Shown here piece after piece: positions 36,708 to 44,398 of a stretch of DNA of 64,000 bases. The stretch spans positions 992,001 through 1,056,000 of the forward strand of contig OY762261.2 of NCBI GenBank assembly GCA_963665405.2. Direction: 5' to 3'. Within the stretch, counting starts at the first letter, position 1. The number at the start of each line of letters is the position of its first letter. Under the pieces are notes generated by a model, which was given only the letters and a program-made list of their open reading frames with translations, did not search any database and was not told the DNA's origin. The translations under genes were made by a program, and so were the position numbers. This DNA is from G963665405 sp963665405. Its GTDB lineage: Bacteria; Chloroflexota; Dehalococcoidia; Lucifugimonadales; G963665405.

Positions 36708-37781
36708 ATGCGGCACATCCTCCACGCCGATCTTGACGCCTTCTACGCCTCAGTCGAGCAGCGAGACGATCCGGCGCTGCGCGGCAAGCCGGTGGTCGTC
36801 GGAGGGAGCCCGGAAGGGAGGGGCGTCGTTGCCGCGGCATCGTATGAGGTCCGGCGCTTCGGCGTGCGATCGGCGATGCCCATGAAGACGGCCCTGAGCC
36901 TCTGCCCTCAGGCGATCCGCGTGCAGCCCCGCTTCGATGTTTACGGCCAGGTATCGCGCCAGGTGATGGACATCTTCCGGCGGGTTACGCCCCTGATAGA
37001 GCCTCTCTCCCTCGACGAGGCGTATCTCGACGTCACCGACAGCGTCACCGGTGATCGATCGCCCGAAGACATGGCCGCCGACATCAGGCGCTGGGTCGCG
37101 GACGAGCTGGGTCTGACCGTCTCCGTGGGCGTCGCCACGAGCAAGTCGGTGGCCAAGATAGCCTCGGACATGAACAAGCCGGACGGGCTCACGGTGGTGC
37201 CTCCGGGGACGGAGCGGGAATTCCTGGCTCCGCTGCCGGCGGCAAGGATGTCTGGAGTCGGTCCTAAGACGTCGGAGCGCCTCGCCGCCGAGGGCGTTCG
37301 GACCATCGGAGACCTCGCCGCGAAGCCGGAAGAGTGGTTCGCCGCCAGACTCGGGAAGGTCGGCTCCTATCTTCGTCGTCTCGCCCTGGGTCTGGACGAC
37401 CGGGCGGTGGTGGTGGAGCGGGAGCCGAAGTCGGTCAGCGCGGAAACGACGCTGGCCCACGATTCGGACGATCCGGAGCTCCTGATGGACCTGGTCGGGA
37501 GGCTCAGCCACCGGGTCGCCGCACGCCTGGAGGGGTCCGGCCTCGAGGGGCGAACGGTCAAGCTGAAGCTCAGGCTCGCCGACTTCACCACCTTCACTCG
37601 CCAGGAGACGCTGGCCGAGCCCGTTCGTTCGGCGGATGCGCTGATCGAGGCGGTTGGGTCGCTTGCTCGCGCGGAGATGGGTCCGGGAAGACTCTTCAGG
37701 CTCGTCGGAGTGGGTGTTTCGGGCTTCGATCGCCCCGAGGCGGACGCCGTCCACCAGCCACGGCTCGCCGGCTTCGACTGA
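36708..37781 (+). CDS. dinB: DNA polymerase IV (Y-family)
   Basis: An error-prone translesion polymerase. The N-terminal HADLDAFYASVEQRDDPAL has the first metal aspartate, YEVRRFGVRSAMPMKTAL is the fingers motif, SLDEAYLDVTD carries the catalytic Asp-Glu pair, and GVATSKSVAKIASDMNKPDG and MSGVGPKTSERLAAEGV (helix-hairpin-helix) follow. The little-finger domain is complete; length 357. No beta-clamp motif stands out at the C-terminus. ATG at 36708. The glycosylase gene tag follows after 38 bases, suggesting a small alkylation/lesion-response operon. No LexA-type box was recognised. Confidence 0.94.
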   Translation: MRHILHADLDAFYASVEQRDDPALRGKPVVVGGSPEGRGVVAAASYEVRRFGVRSAMPMKTALSLCPQAIRVQPRFDVYGQVSRQVMDIFRRVTPLIEPLSLDEAYLDVTDSVTGDRSPEDMAADIRRWVADELGLTVSVGVATSKSVAKIASDMNKPDGLTVVPPGTEREFLAPLPAARMSGVGPKTSERLAAEGVRTIGDLAAKPEEWFAARLGKVGSYLRRLALGLDDRAVVVEREPKSVSAETTLAHDSDDPELLMDLVGRLSHRVAARLEGSGLEGRTVKLKLRLADFTTFTRQETLAEPVRSADALIEAVGSLARAEMGPGRLFRLVGVGVSGFDRPEADAVHQPRLAGFD

Positions 37782-37819
37782 CAACCGAGGTTTCTTAGTA
37801 CGCCGGAGGGATTCGCGTT

Positions 37820-38392
37820 ATGAGCACAAGATGTGAGTGGGGCGGAACGGATCCCCTCATGGTCGCCTATCACGACGAGGAGTGGGGCGTGCCGCAGCAC
37901 GACGACCGAAAGCTGTTCGAGTTCCTGATTTTGGAAGGTGCGCAGGCGGGCCTCAGCTGGCTCACGATCCTGAGGAAGTGGGACGGCTACCGGAAGGCCT
38001 TCGACGATTTCGACTTCGACAAGATCGCGGGCTATGGCGAGGGGAAGGTGCAAGAGCTCCTAGCCGACGCTGGGATCGTCCGGAACAGGCTGAAGATAGC
38101 CTCGACCATAGGCAATGCCAGGGCACTGCTGGACGTCCGGGAGGAGCTGGGGACCTTCGATGCCTACATCTGGGCGTTCGTCGGAGGAAGCCCCAGGGTC
38201 AACGCCTGGGCCTCGCTGGAGGAGATTCCCGCCAAAACGCAGGAGGCCGAGGCCATGAGCAAGGACCTGAAACGGCGGGGATTCCGGTTCGTCGGCCCGA
38301 CGATCTGCTACGCGTTCATGCAGGCCGCCGGGCTCGTGAACGACCATCAGGTTGGCTGCTTCCGGCGTGAGGAGCTCGCCGGGCGTTCCTAG
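37820..38392 (+). CDS. tag: DNA-3-methyladenine glycosylase I
   Basis: Removes 3-methyladenine from alkylated DNA. The family landmarks are complete: CEWGGTDPLMVAYHDEEWGV near the N-terminus with the zinc-binding cysteine and histidine, LFEFLILEGAQAGLSWLTIL, and the C-terminal GFRFVGPTICYAFMQAAGLV ending in NDHQVGCF with the remaining zinc ligands. Length 190 is normal. ATG at 37820 follows dinB. Confidence 0.95.
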   Translation: MSTRCEWGGTDPLMVAYHDEEWGVPQHDDRKLFEFLILEGAQAGLSWLTILRKWDGYRKAFDDFDFDKIAGYGEGKVQELLADAGIVRNRLKIASTIGNARALLDVREELGTFDAYIWAFVGGSPRVNAWASLEEIPAKTQEAEAMSKDLKRRGFRFVGPTICYAFMQAAGLVNDHQVGCFRREELAGRS

Positions 38393-38471
38393 CAGGGCGC
38401 CTTCAGGCTCTCGACAGGCTCAGGCCGAAGGGGATAGCTGTCGATCCGTCCGTGCTCGGCCTGCCGGACCG

Positions 38472-38894
38472 CTAGGCGGAAAGCGCGCCGGCGTCCTCGG
38501 TTGGGGCCTCGGCCGCTCGCCGAGCCCTGAGCTCCTCGGCCCTCTTGGCCATCTCCTCCGGGGAGAGCACGACCAGCATGATCTCCTGGACAAGGGCCTG
38601 ACGCTGAGGGTAGTCGAGCCGATGGAACTCGCTGCTGGCATCGGCGCCGTAGCTGCGACCCTGGCTGCCAAACGCGTCGGTATCTATCTCCCGGTCGAGC
38701 TCTTTGATGAATTCCTCGACCAGAGATTCCGTCACCTCGGGTCTTCCGAGGGGAGACTGAAACGTTGGATCGGGAAGCCGATGATGGGCGGTCTCGTCCT
38801 CGATCGCCTGGAACCAGTCTTCGAGGATTCCGAAGACCGTCGCGATCTGGTCCTGAGCGACCTCCCGCTCTTCCGGAGTCGTCGTGAAGTTCAT
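38472..38894 (-). CDS. Unknown acidic protein, 140 residues
   Basis: A plausible gene on coding pattern: ATG at 38894 with gggaggg 8 bases upstream and a sequence rich in Glu, Asp and Leu, predicted mostly helical. FGILEDWFQAIEDETAHHRL and FHRLDYPQRQALVQEIMLVV are the most structured parts. I do not recognise a family. It converges on tag. There is no signal peptide or membrane segment. Neighbours give no clue to function. Confidence 0.5.
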   Translation of the reverse strand: MNFTTTPEEREVAQDQIATVFGILEDWFQAIEDETAHHRLPDPTFQSPLGRPEVTESLVEEFIKELDREIDTDAFGSQGRSYGADASSEFHRLDYPQRQALVQEIMLVVLSPEEMAKRAEELRARRAAEAPTEDAGALSA

Positions 38895-38980
38895 GCCTCA
38901 GCCCTCCCGGTACTGCCCTGTCCCTGAACTATGGCCCACTGGGATCGGACATCGAGACTCGCAGGTCGATGGTCCGCCTC

Positions 38981-39147
38981 GGTTAAGGGGTCAGTATGCG
39001 CCGAACCGTCCGGGTGGTACCGCGCTCCTTCTGAGCCGGGTCCAGTGCCATTCCGGGTGGTACCTGTCGGTTAAGGGGTCAGTATGCGCCGAACCGTCCG
39101 GGTGGTGCGCTCCTTCTGAGCCGGGCAGTGCCATTCCGGGTGGTACC
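38981..39147. repeat. Direct tandem duplication, about 88-base period
   Basis: Two units start at ggttaaggggtcagtatgcg (38981 and 39069) and end at ttccgggtggtacc. They differ by small deletions of three to five bases. The gap 38895-39207 holds only this repeat and no gene that I can support. Confidence 0.8.
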
Positions 39148-39207
39148 GCCGCTGAGGGGAGGGCTCTATGCCTGGAGTCGTCTTCGGTGTGGTCCGCGTC
39201 GGGTCGG

Positions 39208-39633
39208 TCATTTCTTCCTCCTTCTTCTCCCGCGCTTCAACTGCTGTAGCTGTTCAGCAAACACCTCGCTAGAAGGCTCCTCAACTTCGGAAAATCGCAG
39301 CTCTGCCGCCTGTTCCGGATGGTAGCGCAGCAGGGCTTCATAGAGCTTTCGGTGGATGGCCATCCCTACCGGCCTGTTGCCGACCGTAGCCGTGGCCGGG
39401 ATCAGCTCTCGGAGGTTCAGGATGGTGTCCTCTGTGACCGGAATCTCCTCGGCCTGGGACTCGCTGATCAGACTCCCGGTGTCGCTCGTGTGATGGAGGA
39501 GGACCACCGCGAAGTCCATCAGGAAGGCGCGTGATACGTGGGGGTGCAGCTCGTCCGCAGCCAGGTACCGCACGAACTGGGCAACGACGAAGGTCTCCAG
39601 GGGTTCCAGGGTCAAGCTTATTTGAGGTGCCAT
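39208..39633 (-). CDS. Unknown protein, 141 residues, basic tail
   Basis: I chose ATG at 39633 because aggtg lies six bases upstream; two earlier in-frame starts (39639, 39642) are possible. The N-terminus ISLTLEPLETFVVAQFVRYL is amphipathic. The middle has a histidine pair in FAVVLLHHTSDTG and the C-terminus is strongly basic (KRGRRRRKK). It follows the ribbon-helix-helix gene by about 100 bases on the same strand, so the two could form one unit. I do not recognise a family. Confidence 0.5.
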   Translation of the reverse strand: MAPQISLTLEPLETFVVAQFVRYLAADELHPHVSRAFLMDFAVVLLHHTSDTGSLISESQAEEIPVTEDTILNLRELIPATATVGNRPVGMAIHRKLYEALLRYHPEQAAELRFSEVEEPSSEVFAEQLQQLKRGRRRRKK

Positions 39634-39731
39634 CGTCATCACCTCGTCTCCCTTCGACTCGGAGGACCTCGTTGTCCGGCGAAACGGGCCGTTAGCTCAC
39701 TCGCCGGTCCGGTTGGTCCTGCCCCCCCGTC

Positions 39732-39956
39732 CTAGGTTTCCTTCTGATCGACCTTGAGCTTCTGAGCTCTGCCGTTTAGTTGTCTACGAGTGGCCCGTGG
39801 CAATTGGACGTCTTCCTTGCTCAGCTTCTCCGCTACGGCCTCTTCGATCCACTGCCCGAGACTCTTCGACGATATGACGGCAGCTATCCTAGCCTGGTGG
39901 TACACGTCCTCGTTCATTCGGATGGTCTGTGCCTTGCGAGAAGATTTGTCCTTCAT
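39732..39956 (-). CDS. Ribbon-helix-helix DNA-binding protein
   Basis: A 74-residue protein. The strand QTIRMNEDVYHQARIAA followed by helix, turn GKSLGQW-like (SKSLGQWIEEAVAEKL) and a basic C-terminus match Arc/CopG-type repressors, which bind DNA as dimers with the beta strand. Such proteins often autorepress and often act as antitoxins. A quasi-palindrome, taaaacgtatta (39960-39971), lies four bases upstream of the ATG and is a natural operator candidate. The next gene (39208-39633) is unknown and is not a recognised toxin. Confidence 0.72.
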   Translation of the reverse strand: MKDKSSRKAQTIRMNEDVYHQARIAAVISSKSLGQWIEEAVAEKLSKEDVQLPRATRRQLNGRAQKLKVDQKET

Positions 39957-39959
39957 GTA

Positions 39960-39971
39960 TAAAACGTATTA
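39960..39971 (-). promoter_or_regulatory. Candidate operator of the ribbon-helix-helix gene
   Basis: taaaacgtatta pairs at 10 of 12 positions with its own reverse complement and lies directly upstream of the ATG at 39956, in an AT-rich patch (39950-40030) that stands out from the GC-rich surroundings. Confidence 0.35.
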
Positions 39972-40172
39972 CACGTCTGAAAAGCTTGCATGGGAAAAAA
40001 GTACCAGTATTTATGAGAATTTGTTCCCAACAGGAAGCTGGAGCCTCTGGAGGGAGACCGGGGGCGGCTGAGCCGGGTGCTCTGGGTGGTTTCACCCATG
40101 CCAACAAGAGGCGGGGATGCGGAAAGCGCTGGAGTGGAGCTACTCGCCCTCGTGTGCCGGCGAGACGACGCG

Positions 40173-41114
40173 CTAGCCTTGACCTCTGGGGAACGCCGGA
40201 ATTACCACCTCGGCGAAGGCCTCCAGAGCGTCCAGATCGAAGGGGGCGCGCATGACGATGTTGAGCCCTTCTGCGCCGGCGTCCAGATACGCACCCACCC
40301 GCTCCACGACCTGCTGCGCCGTGCCGAAAAGCATCCCGCCCTCCTGCAGAGCTGCCCTGTCTGCGTAGCTGGACTCGAACTGCTCGCGCTTTCGGGCCGC
40401 GTCCGAGTGGGTGCTGCCCATGTGAAAGCCGACGTTGACGGTCCGGGCTATCTCGGATGGATCGCGTCCTTGCTCTTCGCATGCGCGGTCCAGCACCGCG
40501 CTCTTGCGCGTGTACTCCGCCGGCGAAAGGTAGGGCACGTTCCAGCCGTCGCCGTATCTGGCCGCCATTGGGATGGTCCGGCGCTCGCCCCCTCCGCAGA
40601 CCCAGATCCTCGGATTCTCTTGGACGGGCCGGGGCTCGCAGAACGCGTTCTCGACCTGGAAGTGCTTTCCCTGGAACGTGGTTGTCCGATTGCGCAGCAT
40701 CGACCTGACGATCTGGATCCCCTCCTCCAGCATGTCCAGCCGGACGGGGACCGGCGGAAAGGGTATCCCGAATGCGCGGTACTCCCGTTCCAGCCAGCCG
40801 GCGCCCAGCCCAAGCTCCAGCCGGCCTCCGCTGAGCTGGTCTATGGTAGCGGCGGCCTTGGCCAGAACGGCGGGGTTGTGGTATCCGACACAGAGAGCCA
40901 GGACCCCCACGCGCACACTGGACGTCTCCAGGGCCAGGGCGGTCAGGGTGGCGATCGCCTCGAAGCAAGGCCCGCTCCCGTCCACCGAGGGGTCGTCGTA
41001 GAAATGGTCCCAGATCGACACCTGATGGAACCCGGAGGAGTCGGCGATATGCCAGAGCCCGCGCAGCTCGTCATACGTGCAGTTCTGAGGCCCGCTGTGA
41101 ATCCCGAAATTCAT
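40173..41114 (-). CDS. Luciferase-like, F420-dependent-type oxidoreductase
   Basis: A 313-residue TIM-barrel enzyme of the bacterial luciferase-like superfamily. WDHFYDD, LGLGAGWLEREYRAFGIPFP and IWVCGGGERRTIPMAARYGD, with ERRT in the phosphate-binding loop, are typical of the F420-dependent subgroup. The N-terminus MNFGIHSGPQNCTYDELRGL is a standard first beta strand and helix. It lies at the end of the minus-strand acyl-CoA cluster, after the FlK-like thioesterase. The electron carrier is probably F420, but FMN cannot be excluded, and the substrate is unknown. The 216 bases upstream of the ribbon-helix-helix gene and this stop hold no gene. Confidence 0.85.
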   Translation of the reverse strand: MNFGIHSGPQNCTYDELRGLWHIADSSGFHQVSIWDHFYDDPSVDGSGPCFEAIATLTALALETSSVRVGVLALCVGYHNPAVLAKAAATIDQLSGGRLELGLGAGWLEREYRAFGIPFPPVPVRLDMLEEGIQIVRSMLRNRTTTFQGKHFQVENAFCEPRPVQENPRIWVCGGGERRTIPMAARYGDGWNVPYLSPAEYTRKSAVLDRACEEQGRDPSEIARTVNVGFHMGSTHSDAARKREQFESSYADRAALQEGGMLFGTAQQVVERVGAYLDAGAEGLNIVMRAPFDLDALEAFAEVVIPAFPRGQG

Positions 41115-41131
41115 GCTTTCGACAGTGCCGG

Positions 41132-41503
41132 CTACGGGTCGGTGGGGACCGCCGCGCGGCGATGGGTCGCCACGCCGATCGTTTTCTCTCCCTCAAAGGC
41201 CTCGATGGAGTAGGTGAACTTGCTGCCGTCGACCTCGGTCAGCTCGGACCTGATCCGGACGCGCGCGCCCAGAGACGTCGGAGCCAGGTGGCGCAGCTTG
41301 TCCACGGCGAACCCGACCGTTGTGTACCCTGACGGCAGAAGGTGGTCGGTCGCCTCGATACTGGTCAGCTCCATCAGGTGAAGGAGCGAGGGAGTCGACA
41401 GGACCTCGGCCCCCGGTTTCCCGGTCCGGTTGATCGTGAGATCGCTGGTCACCTCGACCTCCATCTCGGCGCTCTGTCCCGGCTTGATCTTGTCCATCGT
41501 CAT
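41132..41503 (-). CDS. Hotdog-fold thioesterase, FlK-like
   Basis: A 123-residue protein with the fluoroacetyl-CoA thioesterase (FlK) arrangement: Thr37 in STPSLLHLMEL, Glu45 in the same segment, and His72 in RHLAPT. The distances between the three match Thr42, Glu50 and His76 of FlK closely. VGFAVDKLRHLAPTSLGARV and the long strand RIRSELTEVDGSKFTYSIEA are typical hotdog strands. The true substrate may be any small acyl-CoA made by the cluster; most homologues do not act on fluoroacetyl-CoA. ATG at 41503. Confidence 0.8.
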   Translation of the reverse strand: MTMDKIKPGQSAEMEVEVTSDLTINRTGKPGAEVLSTPSLLHLMELTSIEATDHLLPSGYTTVGFAVDKLRHLAPTSLGARVRIRSELTEVDGSKFTYSIEAFEGEKTIGVATHRRAAVPTDP

Positions 41504-41547
41504 GCTGCAGCTACCTCTATCCTACCGATGTGCGTGCCGCGCCCCTG

Positions 41548-41635
41548 TTGAAGAGGGGGAAAACCTAATCTCTGAGGGACACCCTCAGACTCCCGCCGAA
41601 CGGGCTCCGTCGCCCCTCTGGACTCCCTGCTCCCC
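41548..41635 (-). repeat. Type A palindromic repeat 3' of the acyl-CoA ligase
   Basis: Read on the minus strand it is ggcgggagtctgagggtgtc followed by cctcagaga. It lies on the 3' side of the ligase stop (41700), in sense orientation. A second short stem, ccccttt-aaa-aaggggg, follows at about 41646-41666. Confidence 0.7.
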
Positions 41636-41699
41636 GCCTGCCGCGCCCCTTTAAAAAGGGGGAACCCCCCCCCTGGACTCTCGATTCCCTCCCGCCATT

Positions 41700-43280
41700 C
41701 TAGCGCCTTTTGGAACGGGCGCCTGCTCGGAGGACGTTCTTCCGAATCTTCCCGGTGGATGTCCGCGGGAACTCGTCGAGAAACTCGACCGACTCGGGGA
41801 CCCGGACCCTCGAGAGTCTGGCGGCACAGAAGTCGATGATCTCTCCCTCGCCGACCGTCTGGCCGTCCTTCAGCACGACGAACGCCCCGATCGACTCGTC
41901 GCGCATCTCGTCCGGAACTCCCACCACGGCGACATCGGCGACGCCGGGGTGTCGTCTGATGACCGCCTCGACCTCGCCGGCGGAGACGTTCTCGCCGGAG
42001 CGCTTGATCAGGTCCTTGGCGCGATCGACGAACCTGAAATAGCCGTCCTCATTTACCTCGACCACGTCGCCGGTCCACAGCCAGCCGTCGCGGACGGCCT
42101 TCGCAGTGTTCTCCGGGTCCTTGAAGTAGCCCTTCATGATCGACACCCCTGGCCTCCCGGCGACCAGGAGGTGGCCGGCGACGCCGGCCGGCACGTCGAC
42201 CCCGGCGTCGTCCACGACCCTGCACTCGTATCCGAGGGTCGGCAGGCCGATCGTCATGTTGTCTCGGCGGCCGTAGAGGGGGTTGGCCAGCGGCTGTCCC
42301 ATCGTCTCGGTCATCCCGTACAGATGCAGCAGGGGCGCGCCGAACCGATCGTGCCAGTCGTCGAGCTGGGCCTCGGTCACGCTCATGGCGAAGAACACGA
42401 GCCGAAGCCGGTTCTCGCGGTCCACCGAGTCCCTGGGCTGCGCCAGGATCATCCGCATCGGTGTGCCCAGCAGACTGGCCACGGTGCATCCGTGGCGGAT
42501 CGCCTGCTTCATGAACCCGGAGGCGCTGAACCGTGCCGTCAGCGCGATGCTGGCTCCGACGTTGATCGACGGCATCACCGAGTAGTACTGGGCGTTTCCG
42601 TGGAACAGAGGCAGCGTCAGGAGATGGCGGTCGTCGGGGCGCAGACCGGTGGTCCTGGACACCGCCTCACTCAGATAGACGTAGTTGGCGTGCGTGACCA
42701 GCACGCCCTTCGGACGGCTCGTCGTTCCGGAGGTGTACAGGATGGCCGCCTCGTCCAGGGGGTCGATGGCTGTCTGCGCAAGCTCGTCCGGCTGCCCGTC
42801 GAGCAGCCTCGTAAACCGAAGAACCCCACCTGGAGGCTCCTCCGAGTCGGCTGAGTCCGTGAGCACAACCTCCCGGAGCTTCGGGCACTCCTTCCTGATG
42901 GCCATGACGTTCGGCAGGAGGTCCGGCTGGGTGACCGTCACGACGCTCTCCGAGTGATGGACTGGGTACCGAAGCTCGTCGGGGGGAGACAGCGGGTTCG
43001 TCGGGACCATGACAGCCCCGATCTTGCCGGCGGCGAACCAGAAGAACAGGAACTCCGGGCAGTTCGTTAGGTGCAGATTGACCCTGTCGCCCTTGCCGAC
43101 GCCGAGCTGCATCAGCCCGCCCGCGGTCCGGTTCACCATCCGGTCGAACTGGCCGTAGGTGAGTGACGACGCGTGCCCGTCCGAGCCCTCGAAGACGAGG
43201 AAGGTGCTGTCCGGCTGCGTCTGTACCCTGTGCTCCAGGACGCTTCGCAGGGTTCGCTGCCCGGCTATCGTCATCGACAT
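41700..43280 (-). CDS. AMP-dependent acyl-CoA ligase (CaiC-like)
   Basis: ANL-superfamily enzyme that activates a carboxylic acid with ATP and CoA. The P-loop-like motif is LYTSGTTSRPKGVL, the adenylate-binding motif is LYGMTETMGQPL, the hinge is DLIKRSGENVSAGEVEAV, and the catalytic lysine lies in the C-terminal RTSTGKIRKNVLR. ATG at 43280 starts 7 bases after the aldo/keto reductase stop, giving 526 residues; the longer frame overlaps that gene. Substrate specificity cannot be read, but crotonobetaine/carnitine- or short-chain-type acids fit the adjacent CaiB-like transferase and acyl-CoA dehydrogenase. Confidence 0.9.
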   Translation of the reverse strand: MSMTIAGQRTLRSVLEHRVQTQPDSTFLVFEGSDGHASSLTYGQFDRMVNRTAGGLMQLGVGKGDRVNLHLTNCPEFLFFWFAAGKIGAVMVPTNPLSPPDELRYPVHHSESVVTVTQPDLLPNVMAIRKECPKLREVVLTDSADSEEPPGGVLRFTRLLDGQPDELAQTAIDPLDEAAILYTSGTTSRPKGVLVTHANYVYLSEAVSRTTGLRPDDRHLLTLPLFHGNAQYYSVMPSINVGASIALTARFSASGFMKQAIRHGCTVASLLGTPMRMILAQPRDSVDRENRLRLVFFAMSVTEAQLDDWHDRFGAPLLHLYGMTETMGQPLANPLYGRRDNMTIGLPTLGYECRVVDDAGVDVPAGVAGHLLVAGRPGVSIMKGYFKDPENTAKAVRDGWLWTGDVVEVNEDGYFRFVDRAKDLIKRSGENVSAGEVEAVIRRHPGVADVAVVGVPDEMRDESIGAFVVLKDGQTVGEGEIIDFCAARLSRVRVPESVEFLDEFPRTSTGKIRKNVLRAGARSKRR

Positions 43281-43287
43281 CGGAGCG

Positions 43288-44229
43288 CTACCCGTGGGGT
43301 GGCCACCAGTATCCGACGTCATCGAACCTGCGGTGCAGCTCGGCCACCGTCTCCGCGGCCAGAGGCAGCCGGTTCTCCACCATATCGATGTTCGCTCGGA
43401 TATGATCGGGCTTCCTGGTGCCTACTATCGCGGTGTGGACCTCGGGCTGAGAGAAGACGAACCCCATGGCCAGCTCGATACGGTCGCCGGGCGCGCCGGG
43501 GATAGGTCCCCCTTCCTGCATCGCCCTGGCGCGCTCGAAGTAGTTCAGCATGACCGCGGGCTCGCCGATGTCCTCCGGGCCCGCCACGGGCGGCGTCGGC
43601 GCCCCCCAGGCCCCGTTCGCGATAGGCCTCTTGATTATCACCCCCATGTCCTTCTCGGCGGCGAGCGGGAGGACCTCGCTGCGGGCGTCCTGGTCTACCA
43701 GGTTGTAGGTGGTCTGGAGGGTGTCGAAGTGTCCGCTGTTGACCGCCCAGATCGCCTCGTCGCCGTCGCCGCTGTACCCGATGAACCGCGTCTTTCCGGC
43801 CTGCTTCGCCGCCTGCAGGGCCTCGATCGCCTCTCCCCGCTGCAGGACTCGCAGGTTACAGGAGTGAAGCTGCAGCAGGTCGACATAGTCCGTCTTCAGC
43901 GTCTTCAGGCTGCGCTCGATGCTCTCCCGGATCGTCGCCGCGGTCCAGGGTCTGCCGGTGAGGAGGTGGAAGCCGTCGGGATGGTGGCCGGTCTTGGTGG
44001 CGAGAAGGTACTCGCTGCGCCGGTGGGAGATGAACCGGCCCATCGTCTCCTGGCTCATGATGTAGCATGGCGCGGTGTCCAGGAAGTTGATGCCTTCGTC
44101 GAGGAACGTGTTGAGCGCCCGGCCCGCGTCGTCCATCTCGTCGCGGGACATCATCATGCCGATGGGCGACTGCCCCGCCCCTAGAAGGGTCACCTCCAGG
44201 CCGGTCTTGCCGAGTATTCGCGTCTTCAT
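43288..44229 (-). CDS. Aldo/keto reductase
   Basis: A 313-residue NADPH-dependent aldo/keto reductase. The N-terminus RILGKTGLEVTLLGAGQSPI is standard, the active-site aspartate and tyrosine are in FLDTAPCYIMS, and the catalytic lysine is in LLATKTGHH, with the histidine side in LLQLHSCN. The C-terminal cofactor loop AIVGTRKPDHIRANID is present. It lies between the acyl-CoA ligase and acyl-CoA dehydrogenase genes on the same strand, so it may reduce an aldehyde or ketone produced in the same catabolic route. Confidence 0.88.
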   Translation of the reverse strand: MKTRILGKTGLEVTLLGAGQSPIGMMMSRDEMDDAGRALNTFLDEGINFLDTAPCYIMSQETMGRFISHRRSEYLLATKTGHHPDGFHLLTGRPWTAATIRESIERSLKTLKTDYVDLLQLHSCNLRVLQRGEAIEALQAAKQAGKTRFIGYSGDGDEAIWAVNSGHFDTLQTTYNLVDQDARSEVLPLAAEKDMGVIIKRPIANGAWGAPTPPVAGPEDIGEPAVMLNYFERARAMQEGGPIPGAPGDRIELAMGFVFSQPEVHTAIVGTRKPDHIRANIDMVENRLPLAAETVAELHRRFDDVGYWWPPHG

Positions 44230-44249
44230 GGTTCTCTTACCTCAGTAAC

Positions 44250-44395
44250 CCCTGGGTGTCTGTCCCACCCACCCGCCCGGAGGGTTTGGGGACGCCCCAA
44301 CACCCCGCAAAGTGGGTCTAGCCCCATTTGGAACCCCGAAGCTACCGGGCTTTGGGCTCCGCTCCTCGTCCCCGCCCCGTCCCCGATGGGGCCCC
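44250..44395 (-). repeat. Type B palindromic repeat 3' of the acyl-CoA dehydrogenase
   Basis: Read on the minus strand: gttccaaatggggctagacc, cactttgcggggtgttgggg, cgtccccaaaccc, then gggcgggtgggtgggacaga. It fills the gap between the dehydrogenase stop (44399) and the aldo/keto reductase start. Confidence 0.7.
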
Positions 44396-44398
44396 GAC

